Assembly: GCF_002407065.1 (NCBI RefSeq)
Contig: NZ_CP023564.1
Span: 3,472,001-3,536,000 of the forward strand
Origin: Brachybacterium ginsengisoli
GTDB taxonomy: Bacteria > Actinomycetota > Actinomycetes > Actinomycetales > Dermabacteraceae
Direction: 5' to 3'
DNA length: 64,000 nt
Shown: piece by piece, positions 15,689 through 23,705 of the stretch
How the letters are laid out: each line of letters starts with the position of its first letter
Position numbering within the stretch: position 1 is the first letter of the stretch
The notes under the pieces: generated by a model
Seen by the model: the letters and a program-made list of their open reading frames with translations, nothing else
Database searches by the model: none
Told to the model about the DNA's origin: nothing
Translations under genes and position numbers: made by a program

Positions 15689-17275
15689 TCAGTGCTCGAC
15701 GGTGGCCTTCTCGGAGCCGGCACCGGTCATGGAGCGCACCTCCATCTCGGCCTGCTTGAGCTCATTGCGCTCCGGCGAGGTCACCGAGCCGAGCCAGCCG
15801 AGGAAGAAGCCCAGCGGCACCGACACGATCGCCGGGTTCGTCAGCGGGAACCAGGCGAAGTCGGCGCCGGGGATCATCGCCTTCTCCGCGCCGGAGACCA
15901 CCGGCGAGAACGCGATGAGCACGATCGCGCTGATCAGGCCGCCATAGATGCTCCACAGGGAGCCGCGGGTGTTGAACCGCTTCCAGTACAGCGAGTACAG
16001 GATCGAGGGCAGGTTCGCGCTGGCCGCGATCGCGAAGGCGAGGGAGACCAGGAAGGCGACGTTCTGCTCGGCGGCGAGGATGCCGCCCACGATCGAGACC
16101 GCACCGATCACCAGGGCGGTGCGCCGCGCGACCTTGATCTCCTTCTTGGGGTCGGCCTCGCCGTTCTTCAGCACGCCGTTGTAGATGTCGTGCGCGAAGC
16201 TGGCAGAGGCGGTGATCGTCAGCCCTGCGACCACCGCGAGGATCGTCGCGAAGGCCACCGCGGAGATGATGCCCATCAGCACGGTGCCGCCGACGGCGTA
16301 GGCCAGGGCGGGGGCGGCCGAGTTCGAGCCGCCGGGCAGCTCCCCGATGGTGTCCACACCGACCATGTACGCGGCGGCGAAGCCGAGCACGAGGGTGCAC
16401 AGGTAGAAGAATCCGATCAGGGCGATCGCCCAGACCACCGAGCGTCGGGCCTCCTTCGCCGTGGGCACGGTGTAGAAGCGCATGAGCACGTGCGGCAGCC
16501 CGGCCGCGCCGAACACCAGCGCGATCGCGAGGGAGACGAAGCCGAGCTTCGAGGAGCCCGAGGTGCCGTACTGCAGCATCGGCTCGAGGATCGCGGACCC
16601 GTCGGGATGGGAATCCACCGCCCGGCCGAGCACGGCCGAGAGGTTGAAGCCGTTCAGCGCCAGGATCCACACGGTCGTGACGCCGACGGCGGTGATCAGC
16701 AGGATCGCCTTGATGATCTGCACCCAGGTGGTGCCCTTCATGCCGCCGATGAGCACGTAGGCGATCATCACCACGCCCACCACGGCGATCACGAGCGACT
16801 GGCCCACGCGGCCCTCGATGCCGATGAGCAGCGAGACCAGGGCGCCGGCGCCGGCCATCTGGGCGAGCAGGTAGAAGAAGGTGACCGCGAGGGTGGAGGT
16901 CGCGGCGGCGGTGCGCACGGGACGCTGCCGCATCCGGAAGCTGAGGACGTCCGCCATCGTGTACTTGCCGGTGTTCCGCAGCGGCTCGGCGACCAGCAGC
17001 AGCGCCACCAGCCAGGCCACGAGGAAGCCGACGGAGTAGAGCAGGCCGTCGTAGCCGTACAGCGCGACCGCGCCGACGATGCCGAGGAACGAGGCGGCGG
17101 AGAGGTAGTCGCCGGCGATGGCGATGCCGTTCTGCCGCCCGGAGAAGGCGCGGCCGCCGTGGTAGAAGTCGCTGGCCGACGTGGTGGTCCGCGAGACGCG
17201 GATGACGACCACGAGGGTCACCACCACGAAGACGAGGAAGATCGAGATGTTCAGGATCGGGTTGCCGAACTCCAT
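15689..17275 (-). CDS. actP: Cation/acetate symporter (sodium:solute symporter family)
   Basis: A 528-residue integral membrane protein of the sodium:solute symporter family, the ActP/MctC branch that takes up acetate and related short monocarboxylates. Visible landmarks are the SASDFYHGGRAFSGRQNGIAIAGDYLSAASFLG region near the N-terminus (split here as YHGGR and SGRQNGIAIAGDYLSAASFL), the GMKGTTWVQIIKA segment and the TASASFAHDIYNGVL helix. About 13 membrane spans are predicted. Its ATG overlaps the stop of the DUF485 gene (TGATG), the classic yjcH-actP arrangement. The C-terminus ends at a strong bidirectional terminator. Family and pairing are certain; acetate as substrate is by homology, and pyruvate or propionate are possible. 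Confidence 0.9.
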   Translation of the reverse strand: MEFGNPILNISIFLVFVVVTLVVVIRVSRTTTSASDFYHGGRAFSGRQNGIAIAGDYLSAASFLGIVGAVALYGYDGLLYSVGFLVAWLVALLLVAEPLRNTGKYTMADVLSFRMRQRPVRTAAATSTLAVTFFYLLAQMAGAGALVSLLIGIEGRVGQSLVIAVVGVVMIAYVLIGGMKGTTWVQIIKAILLITAVGVTTVWILALNGFNLSAVLGRAVDSHPDGSAILEPMLQYGTSGSSKLGFVSLAIALVFGAAGLPHVLMRFYTVPTAKEARRSVVWAIALIGFFYLCTLVLGFAAAYMVGVDTIGELPGGSNSAAPALAYAVGGTVLMGIISAVAFATILAVVAGLTITASASFAHDIYNGVLKNGEADPKKEIKVARRTALVIGAVSIVGGILAAEQNVAFLVSLAFAIAASANLPSILYSLYWKRFNTRGSLWSIYGGLISAIVLIAFSPVVSGAEKAMIPGADFAWFPLTNPAIVSVPLGFFLGWLGSVTSPERNELKQAEMEVRSMTGAGSEKATVEH

Positions 17276-17658
17276 CAGAGATCACCCTCCAGCTCGGCGC
17301 GGATCCGGGAGGAGATCGGATCCAGCGACTTGTTCGCGTGACGGATGTACAGCCAGGTGATCAGGAAGGTCATGGCGAACTGGCTGAACCCGAGGATGAT
17401 CCCGAGGTTCAGGTTGCCGATGATCTGCAGGGACATGAAGCCCTCGGCGTAGGTCGAGAGCAGCACGTACGCCAGGTACCAGACCAGGAAGGCGACGGTC
17501 ATCGGGATCGCGAAGCCGCGGAAGCTGCGGCGCAGGCGGCCGAACTCCTCGGACTGCTGCACGGCGAGGAACTGCTCGGCGGTGGGTGAGGTCGGGTCGA
17601 CCCCGGCCGATGTCGGCTCCGGGGACGCGTTGGGGGACGCGGGTGACGAGGTGGTCAC
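17275..17658 (-). CDS. DUF485 membrane protein, symporter partner
   Basis: A 127-residue DUF485 (YjcH-like) protein: an SEEFGRLRRSFRGFAIPMTVAF helix leads into two membrane spans (residues about 55-75 and 90-110) and a short positively charged tail. The N-terminal 35 residues are disordered. The GTG at 17658 lies 8 bases after GAAGGAG; a second GTG two codons earlier sits too close to that site. Stop and symporter start overlap, so expression is coupled. DUF485 proteins accompany ActP-type symporters in many bacteria, probably for stability or regulation. Confidence 0.85.
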   Translation of the reverse strand: MTTSSPASPNASPEPTSAGVDPTSPTAEQFLAVQQSEEFGRLRRSFRGFAIPMTVAFLVWYLAYVLLSTYAEGFMSLQIIGNLNLGIILGFSQFAMTFLITWLYIRHANKSLDPISSRIRAELEGDL

Positions 17659-18096
17659 GGGCACAACTCCTTCGTTCTGCGGGGACCTGCTGCGAGGTGC
17701 GGGCACCTCATTCGGAGAGACAGTAGCAGTCATGACGCAGGCCACACAGGGTTTCGGGCGAGACCGCGACCAGGGCCGATACGGGCAGGCGGGCGACGGC
17801 GGCCGAGTTTCGATCCGCATCCGCTGGTGACGCCGGGCGCGATGGTGGAGATTTCGAGCTGGTGGATCCGCGGTCCCTCCGGAGGGCGCGACCGACGGGC
17901 CGGGCATGTCGCTCGCGGCCCTCGACGGGCGCGGTGGAGTCCGCGGCCGACGACACCGGCAGCGCATCCTCGGGCGATGGCCCCGGCATCACGCCCGCAG
18001 CCGCGGACCGACTCCGTGGACCCGCGCCGCCGTCTGTCACACCCCCGCGTTGTACTGGACCCGACGCTCAGAGTCGACGTCCACCAGGAGACCGCG
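17659..18096. other. 438-base intergenic stretch between divergent genes
   Basis: It separates the DUF485-symporter operon from the DUF222-HNH gene. On the minus strand, TACTGT at about 17720-17725 is a possible -10 box for the operon. On the plus strand, GTTGTACT near 18050 is a weak candidate for the HNH gene. The middle is ordinary high-G+C sequence with short open frames but no ribosome sites or recognisable protein. I see no RNA gene. Confidence 0.4.
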
Positions 18097-19650
18097 ATGA
18101 TCCGCCCCTCACCGACCGACGATCCTTCGACCCCGCCGGAGCCCGAGGCCCGGGCGCGGCTCACGCGCTCCGATGCCGAGGAGCTCGGCACGCGGATCCA
18201 GCAGCAGGCCGCCCTGATCGCCGAGGCCACATGCGAGCTGCTGCTGATGGTCGGCGAGTTCGAGGCCGGTGACGGCCTGAGCTGGTTCTCGGGCCTGAAG
18301 TCCACGGCGCACTGGCTCTCCTGGTCCTGCTCGATGTCTCCGGGCACCGCCCGGGAGCATGTGCGGGTGGCACGCGCCCTGTCCTCGATGCCGCTGACGG
18401 TGGCCGAGTTCCGTGCCGGCAGGCTCTCCTACTCGAAGGTCCGCGAGATCTCCCGGGTGGTCGGCCGCTGCGACGAGGAGCTCCTCGTGGATCTCGCGCG
18501 GTCCATGACCGCCGCGCAGCTGGCCCGCACCATCGCCTCCTTCCGCGCGATCGACGGCAGCCGGCTGGGCCAGGACGCCGTGCGCCAGGCCCGCTGGCAG
18601 GTGCGCGAGGACGGCATGGTCGAGGTCCGCGCGCTCCTGCCCGCGGAGATGGGCGCCGAGGTGGTCACCGCGCTCGAGCTCGCCCTCGACCGCGACGGCT
18701 CGGCCCCGCCGTCGGCTGATCCATCGGCCGGCGCGTCGGCCGGCCCGTCAGCCGGGGCCCCTGCACAGCGCTCGACGCGCCCGATCGCCCACGTGGACGA
18801 GCTCTCGGCGGAGGAGATCGCCGAGCGCTCTGCGGAGATCACCACCTCGGCGACGCTCGAGCAGCGCCGGGCCGATGCCCTGGTCAGCGTGGCCCGCACC
18901 TTCCTCGACGCTGAACCCGATGACCGCTCGGGCGAGGACCGTCACCTGGTGATCGTCCAGGTCAGCGCGGAGGCGTTGTCCCGAGACGTTCCCGCGGGAA
19001 CGCCTGCCGACGAGGACGCATCGCGATCGCACCCGTCGTCGCGGGACGTTCCCGCGGGAACGCCCGAGGTCTGCGGAGTGCTCGGAGCGGGCCCGCTCGA
19101 GGTGAGCACCGCCGAGCGTCTCGCCTGCACCGGCCAGGTCGCGGTCTCGATCACCGACGCCGGGGGCGAGATCCTCCACCTGGGCAGATCCCGGCGGCTC
19201 GCCTCCCGCGCCCAGCGTCGAGCACTGCGCCTGCGGGACGGGACCTGCTGCTTCCCCGGCTGCCACCAGTCGCAGCATCTCGACGCGCATCACGTGGTCC
19301 CCTGGTCAGAGGGCGGCCCCACCGACATCGACGGCCTCGCCCTGCTGTGCCGCCGCCATCACGTGATGGTCCACGAGGGCGGTCTGCGCCTGATCCAGGA
19401 GAACCCCGACGCCCCGACCTCGACGGGCCGACGCTTCGCGGTGGTCGACTCCGCAGGACGCCCGGTGCAGGCACGATGGCCCGCGATGCTCGAGAGCCTC
19501 GCGTTCCGTCGGATCACGGACGAGCCGCTCGGCCCGTCGCAGCCGGACGCCGACCCCGAGCGCATCGCCTCGACGACGGGCGGGGAGGGCTTCCGCCTCG
19601 CGGACTGCGTGGACGCACTCTGCGGCAATGCCGTGGAGCTCGCCGCCTGA
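18097..19650 (+). CDS. DUF222-HNH endonuclease (13E12-type) with internal palindromes
   Basis: A 517-residue protein with the two-part plan of the actinobacterial 13E12 repeat family. The DUF222 region spans about 30-330 (MSPGTAREHVRVARAL, LSYSKVREISRV). The HNH nuclease is C-terminal: CCFPGC, H398-H399 in DAHHVVPWSEGG, then LALLCRRHH (418-422). Both zinc/structural Cys pairs and the HH/H catalytic set are present. AGGAG lies 6 bases before the ATG. Between the domains the peptide RDVPAGTP occurs twice, exactly 20 residues apart (D297 and D317), each encoded by the palindrome GTTCCCGCGGGAAC. A Ser/Ala/Gly-rich linker (residues 206-226) is also present. Family members occur in many copies per genome and are suspected mobile or self-spreading genes. 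Confidence 0.9.
   Translation: MIRPSPTDDPSTPPEPEARARLTRSDAEELGTRIQQQAALIAEATCELLLMVGEFEAGDGLSWFSGLKSTAHWLSWSCSMSPGTAREHVRVARALSSMPLTVAEFRAGRLSYSKVREISRVVGRCDEELLVDLARSMTAAQLARTIASFRAIDGSRLGQDAVRQARWQVREDGMVEVRALLPAEMGAEVVTALELALDRDGSAPPSADPSAGASAGPSAGAPAQRSTRPIAHVDELSAEEIAERSAEITTSATLEQRRADALVSVARTFLDAEPDDRSGEDRHLVIVQVSAEALSRDVPAGTPADEDASRSHPSSRDVPAGTPEVCGVLGAGPLEVSTAERLACTGQVAVSITDAGGEILHLGRSRRLASRAQRRALRLRDGTCCFPGCHQSQHLDAHHVVPWSEGGPTDIDGLALLCRRHHVMVHEGGLRLIQENPDAPTSTGRRFAVVDSAGRPVQARWPAMLESLAFRRITDEPLGPSQPDADPERIASTTGGEGFRLADCVDALCGNAVELAA
18988..19061 (+). repeat. Two 14-base palindromes 60 bases apart inside the HNH gene
   Basis: GTTCCCGCGGGAAC occurs at 18988-19001 and 19048-19061. Each sits in an identical longer context (GACGTTCCCGCGGGAACGCC). 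The spacing is exactly 60 bases, so both fall in the same codon phase. Flanking DNA between the copies is not repeated. Confidence 0.85.
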
Positions 19651-19695
19651 CCTGAGAAGAGCAGCGGGGCGACCAAGTAAGAGCATCGGTCCTAC

Positions 19696-20613
19696 TCAGA
19701 ACCTTCCAGGCACCCACCGTTCACGGGGTGGATCAACTTGCGCCAGGGTGGCGTCGCGCGTGTAACGGTAGAAGATGACCTCGTCATCAATAGGTGCATT
19801 CACCGCCTCACGAAGACCCCAACGCCATTTCTTCTCCCCGTGCTCCCACTCTCGGCGATCGACGGGCGCTTGATGCGGAGTCACGGTCCACACAGTCGCG
19901 ATGCGCTCGGCCGCCCTCCTTTCGACGACCAGACGAAACCCATTGTTCTCCCGGATCTTTGCCCGCCAGAGCGACGAGCGGTCGTACCGCGGATCACGAA
20001 GACTCTGGACCTCATCTGCCACTCGCTCCCAGAAGCTGCCTCTAGGAATCTGGAGCTCCTCATCCTTCGCACGTGGTTGCTCAGCAGCGATATAGAGCTG
20101 GCGCCACTGGTCGATCGAACGGCGGTCGACCCAGACGAAATCCAGACTTCCATTCGCCGCAACTGTCATATGCTGCTGTTCCTCACCGTCGATGAGGAAC
20201 AGACTCTGGTTTTGCAGCGGGTACCTCACTTCATCCGCCCACGATCCCTTGTACGTCACCAACATCTGACTCGAGCGCTGATTGACGAGCCGCCCCCGCA
20301 GCACAATCTCCGCATGCAGTCCCATGGAGCTCGCTTCGTTCAGCGTGACCAATGCTTCTCGCGCAACACCTGCATCAGTCGCACCTCCCGGCGTCAGGAC
20401 GATCCCACTTGACGACCAACGATATTCGACCTCGTCGAGCTCCAACATCGCGCTGGGCTCCGCCTCGCCCACCAAACTCTGGTAGGAGAGCTGAGCTTGG
20501 ACCTCAGCGATTTTCGCTGAGCTACGAGAAGCTCGGCTGGACCTCACAGCCGCGATGGCGGCCACAACCGCGACGATCACGCTGCCGATGCTGATCATGA
20601 GTTCCGCAGTCAT
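19696..20613 (-). CDS. Orphan membrane-anchored protein of lower G+C
   Basis: A 305-residue protein of no family I recognise. An N-terminal membrane helix (MISIGSVIVAVVAAIAAV, residues 6-23) precedes a region rich in charged and aromatic residues with mixed alpha/beta character. The C-terminal half contains WRAKIRENNGFRLVVERR and an EWEHGEKKWRWGL segment. Codon use is clearly less G+C-biased than in neighbouring genes, suggesting recent transfer. AAGGGG lies 7 bases before the ATG, which is 42 bases after the dnaB stop on the same strand, so it may ride on dnaB transcription. A role in phage defence or surface sensing is conceivable but unsupported. Confidence 0.6.
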   Translation of the reverse strand: MTAELMISIGSVIVAVVAAIAAVRSSRASRSSAKIAEVQAQLSYQSLVGEAEPSAMLELDEVEYRWSSSGIVLTPGGATDAGVAREALVTLNEASSMGLHAEIVLRGRLVNQRSSQMLVTYKGSWADEVRYPLQNQSLFLIDGEEQQHMTVAANGSLDFVWVDRRSIDQWRQLYIAAEQPRAKDEELQIPRGSFWERVADEVQSLRDPRYDRSSLWRAKIRENNGFRLVVERRAAERIATVWTVTPHQAPVDRREWEHGEKKWRWGLREAVNAPIDDEVIFYRYTRDATLAQVDPPRERWVPGRF

Positions 20614-20655
20614 GCCCGTTCCCCTTCGCGTCTCTGGACGGCGCCTCGCGACGCG

Positions 20656-22032
20656 TCAGCCGCTGAAGCCGCCGGAGCCCGCCATGTCCTTGAACCGGGA
20701 GTAGTGGCCCTCGAAGGCGACCGGGATGGTCTTGGTGGCGCCGTTGCGGTGCTTGGCGATGATGAGGTCCGCCTCGCCGGCGCGGGCGGACTCCTTCTCG
20801 TAGTAGTCCTCGCGGTGGATCAGGAGGATGACGTCGGCGTCCTGCTCGATCGAGCCGGACTCTCGCAGGTCGCTCATCATCGGAGTCTTGTCGGTGCGCT
20901 GCTCGCTGCCTCGGTTCAGCTGCGAGATCGCGATGACCGGCACGTTGATCTCCTTGGCCAGCAGCTTCAGGGCACGGGAGAACTCCGAGACCTCCTGCTG
21001 GCGGGACTCGACCTTCTTGCCCGAGCTCATCAGCTGCAGGTAGTCGATGACCACGAGCTGGAGGTCGTGCTTCTGCTTGAGCCGGCGGCACTTCGCACGG
21101 ATCTCCATCAGGGACATGTTCGCGCTGTCGTCCATGAACAGCGGTGCGTCGGCGATGCGGCTCATCGCGCGGGCCATGGCCTGCCAGTCGCGGTCGTCCA
21201 TCGAGCCGTCGCGCATGCGGTTCATCGGCACCTGCGCCTCGGCCGAGAGCAGACGCATCGTGATCTCGGTCTTGTCCATCTCCAGGGAGAAGATGACGCT
21301 GGCCTTGCCGTTGTGGATCGAGGCGGAGCGCAGCACGTCCATGCCCAGGGTCGTCTTGCCCATGGCGGGACGGCCCGCGAAGATGATCATCTGGCCGCCG
21401 TGGAGGCCCTGGGTGAGCTCGTCGAACTCGGCGAACCCGGTGGGCACGCCCGTGACCTGGCCGCCACGGTTCTGGGTCGCCTCGATCGCGTTGAGGGTCT
21501 CGTCGATCACCTCGCCGAGGGCGAGGAAGTCCTCGCTCTGGCCGCGCTCGGTGACGGAGTAGATCTGGGCCTGCGCCTCGTTGATGACCTCGTCGACCTC
21601 GCCGCCGTCGGCCGCATAGCCGAGCTGCACGATGCGGGTGCCGGCCTCGACGAGGCGGCGCAGCTGGGCGCGCTCGACGACGATCTCGGCGTAGTACCCG
21701 GCGTTCGCCGCGGTGGGGACCATGTCGATGAGATCCGCGAGGTAGGCGCCGCCGCCCACGCGCTGCAGCTCGCCGCGCTTGGAGAGCTCATCGGAGACCG
21801 TGACCAGGTCCGCCGGCTCACCACGGCCGTAGAGGTCGATGATCGCCTCGTAGATCATCTCGTGGGCGGGTCGGTAGAAGTCGTTGCCCCGCACCGTCTC
21901 GACGACGTCGGCGATCGCGTCCTTGGACAGCATCATGCCGCCCAGCACGCCGCGCTCGGCGGGGAGGTCCTGCGGCGGGGTGCGCTCCAGACCGCGATCG
22001 GGTCCGGCTTCGAAGGCTTCGGTGGATGTCAC
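20656..22032 (-). CDS. dnaB: Replicative DNA helicase DnaB
   Basis: A 458-residue DnaB, the hexameric helicase that unwinds DNA at the replication fork. The N-terminal primase-interacting domain (PPQDLPAERGVLGGMML, residues 17-33) is followed by the RecA-like motor: Walker A GRPAMGKTT (GKT 225-227), LSAEAQVPMNRMRDG, the Walker B LVVIDYLQLM, and QLNRGSEQRTDK-type motif 4. No intein interrupts it. The start is GTG at 22032, exactly 6 bases after a TACACT box, so the message is leaderless. The usual rplI/rpsF/ssb genes are not adjacent. Confidence 0.97.
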   Translation of the reverse strand: MTSTEAFEAGPDRGLERTPPQDLPAERGVLGGMMLSKDAIADVVETVRGNDFYRPAHEMIYEAIIDLYGRGEPADLVTVSDELSKRGELQRVGGGAYLADLIDMVPTAANAGYYAEIVVERAQLRRLVEAGTRIVQLGYAADGGEVDEVINEAQAQIYSVTERGQSEDFLALGEVIDETLNAIEATQNRGGQVTGVPTGFAEFDELTQGLHGGQMIIFAGRPAMGKTTLGMDVLRSASIHNGKASVIFSLEMDKTEITMRLLSAEAQVPMNRMRDGSMDDRDWQAMARAMSRIADAPLFMDDSANMSLMEIRAKCRRLKQKHDLQLVVIDYLQLMSSGKKVESRQQEVSEFSRALKLLAKEINVPVIAISQLNRGSEQRTDKTPMMSDLRESGSIEQDADVILLIHREDYYEKESARAGEADLIIAKHRNGATKTIPVAFEGHYSRFKDMAGSGGFSG

Positions 22033-22038
22033 CGGTCC

Positions 22039-22044
22039 AGTGTA
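22039..22044 (-). promoter_or_regulatory. -10 box for leaderless dnaB transcript
   Basis: TACACT on the minus strand, 6 bases (GGACCG) before the GTG at 22032. This supports the shorter start against frames extending further upstream. Confidence 0.5.
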
Positions 22045-22257
22045 GGAAGTCCGGTGCGGCGGGGACACCCGACCGCCGTCGAGGGGGACCAGGGTCATGC
22101 GATGCCGCCCGACGGCGACGTTGGGGAGGAACGGTCGAATTGTCGGAACCGCCGACGTCCCGGCGTGACCTGAGCCTCTCCGCGCTCCGCGGCCTCTCGC
22201 TTCTGATTGACGCTTCACTTACCTTGTGCGGACTGCACCCCGACGAAAGGACCTCCC

Positions 22258-22731
22258 ATGGCCCTCCACCGCACCGCCGGACCCGTCCGCGACATCGGCC
22301 TGCTCATCGCCCGCGTCGTCCTCGGCGCGATCTTCCTCGCCCACGGCTATCAGAAGGTCGTGCAGTTCGGCCTGCCCGGCGTGACCGAGAGCTTCCGCGG
22401 AATGGGCGTGCCCGCCGCGGAGATCGCCGGACCGATCGTGGCCTACGCCGAGCTGGTCGGCGGAGCCCTGCTGGTCCTGGGCGCTCTCACCACGATCGTC
22501 GGCCTGGTCCTCGCGATCGACATGGCCGTGGCCGCAGTGCTCGTGCACCTGCCGGCCGGGATCTTCATCGACAACGGCGGCTGGGAGCTCGTCGGCGCCC
22601 TGGGGGCGGGCGCCCTCGCCCTCGCCGCCATGGGCGCCGGGCGCTACTCGGTGGACCGCCTGCTGCGCGGCGGGAAGCGCCGCGGCCGCTCAGGCTCCAC
22701 CTCGACGCACGCCGCCGGCGTCACCGACTGA
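22258..22731 (+). CDS. DoxX-family membrane protein
   Basis: A 157-residue DoxX protein with four predicted membrane helices. Family features are LLIARVVLGAIFLAHGYQKVVQFG near the N-terminus (LIARVVLGAIFLAHGYQK), the PAAEIAGPIVAYAELVGGALLVLG stretch, and a final span after NGGWELVGALG. GAAAGGA lies 6 bases before the ATG. DoxX proteins are small membrane partners of redox enzymes in thiol and oxidative stress defence in mycobacteria. The C-terminal tail is Arg/Ser-rich. Divergent from dnaB, convergent with the DinB gene. Confidence 0.85.
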   Translation: MALHRTAGPVRDIGLLIARVVLGAIFLAHGYQKVVQFGLPGVTESFRGMGVPAAEIAGPIVAYAELVGGALLVLGALTTIVGLVLAIDMAVAAVLVHLPAGIFIDNGGWELVGALGAGALALAAMGAGRYSVDRLLRGGKRRGRSGSTSTHAAGVTD

Positions 22732-22766
22732 GGCAGGTCGGGGCCCCTCCCCCGCGCTGATCGCTG

Positions 22767-23276
22767 TCAGCCGCGCTCCGGCATGCCCAGCGCGTAGGCG
22801 GCCTGGGCGATGTGCTGGATGGCGTCGTCCACGATGCTCACCAGGCGGGCGCCGCGGGTGACCGGCGGATCCCATTGCTCGTCGATCACGTCCTCGAGGT
22901 CAGGGGTCGTGACCATCTCGAGGTAGCTGTCGATCGCGGCGAGCGCGGCGTCGACGTACTCGAGCAGGCCCTCGGCGTCCTCGACGAGGATCCGGCGCGC
23001 CTCGGCCGAGGAATGGCCGTAGCCCACGGAGTCCCCGATCTCGCCGAGGTCGAAGCGGTCGGCGAAGCCGCGCGTCGTCCACACCTCCTCGTCCCCGGAG
23101 AGCGCGGAGAGCTGCACGTCGATCTCGCGGCCGGTGTGCCAGAGCAGCCAGGCCACCGAGTTGTCATGACCGCCGGGGCGGGCGTTCAGCGTCACGGAGT
23201 TGAGGTCCGGGCGCAGCCGCTCGGCGGCGTCGCGGGGGCGGGAGACGAGGTCACGGAGGATGTCGAGGGCGTCCAT
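22767..23276 (-). CDS. DinB-like (mycothiol-dependent) metalloprotein
   Basis: A 169-residue four-helix DinB/DUF664-type protein. The likely metal-binding histidines are in GHDNSVAWLLWHTGREID (H37, H47) and near the C-terminus in DDAIQHIAQAAY (H155), the spacing seen in the DinB_2 group. Many such proteins in actinomycetes are thiol-S-transferases that use mycothiol for detoxification. The ATG at 23276 lies 7 bases after a TAGCGT box, a leaderless start. Substrate unknown. Confidence 0.8.
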   Translation of the reverse strand: MDALDILRDLVSRPRDAAERLRPDLNSVTLNARPGGHDNSVAWLLWHTGREIDVQLSALSGDEEVWTTRGFADRFDLGEIGDSVGYGHSSAEARRILVEDAEGLLEYVDAALAAIDSYLEMVTTPDLEDVIDEQWDPPVTRGARLVSIVDDAIQHIAQAAYALGMPERG

Positions 23277-23283
23277 GGGCACG

Positions 23284-23289
23284 ACGCTA
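23284..23289 (-). promoter_or_regulatory. -10 box for leaderless DinB-like transcript
   Basis: TAGCGT on the minus strand with 7 bases to the ATG at 23276. Confidence 0.45.
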
Positions 23290-23323
23290 CTCGGTGCGCC
23301 ACGGATGCGCCGACCCCCGTGGC

Positions 23324-23650
23324 TCAGTCGTCGACGATCACGCCGCCCGCCTGCTCGGGATGGCGCAGCAGCCAGCTCTCCACGAACGGGCAGATGACCA
23401 GCACGGGAAGGGACGCGGCCCGCGCCTCGGCGAGCACGGTGCGGACCAGGACGGAGGCCACTCCCTCGCCGCGGTGCGCAGGATCGGTGACGGTGTGGAC
23501 CAGCTCGAACCTCCGACGGGTGCGCTGGTAGATCAGGATGCCGACGACCTCGCCGCCGCGCACCGCCTCGTACCGCTCGGCGCGCGCGTTGTCGCGCACG
23601 GCGATCTCCTCGTCGGGCCCATGGGTGTGTTCGTCGACGTCGATGGACAT
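23324..23650 (-). CDS. Small GNAT-type acetyltransferase
   Basis: A 108-residue minimal GNAT of the YidJ/NATD1 type. It has the acetyl-CoA pyrophosphate loop AHRGEGVASVLV and the characteristic VICPFVESWLLRHPEQ segment near the C-terminus. These short enzymes lack the N-terminal part of normal GNATs; substrates are mostly unknown. GGGAGG lies directly before the ATG, and a TACCGT box lies about 35 bases upstream. Confidence 0.85.
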   Translation of the reverse strand: MSIDVDEHTHGPDEEIAVRDNARAERYEAVRGGEVVGILIYQRTRRRFELVHTVTDPAHRGEGVASVLVRTVLAEARAASLPVLVICPFVESWLLRHPEQAGGVIVDD

Positions 23651-23705
23651 CCTCCCGCTCCCTCCCGCTCGCTGACTCCACGGTACGGCAGGGGGAGGAG
23701 GCCTG

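Noticed and set aside
20656..22032. Intein in dnaB
   Set aside because: DnaB is a known intein host, but the protein is of normal length and the P-loop is uninterrupted.
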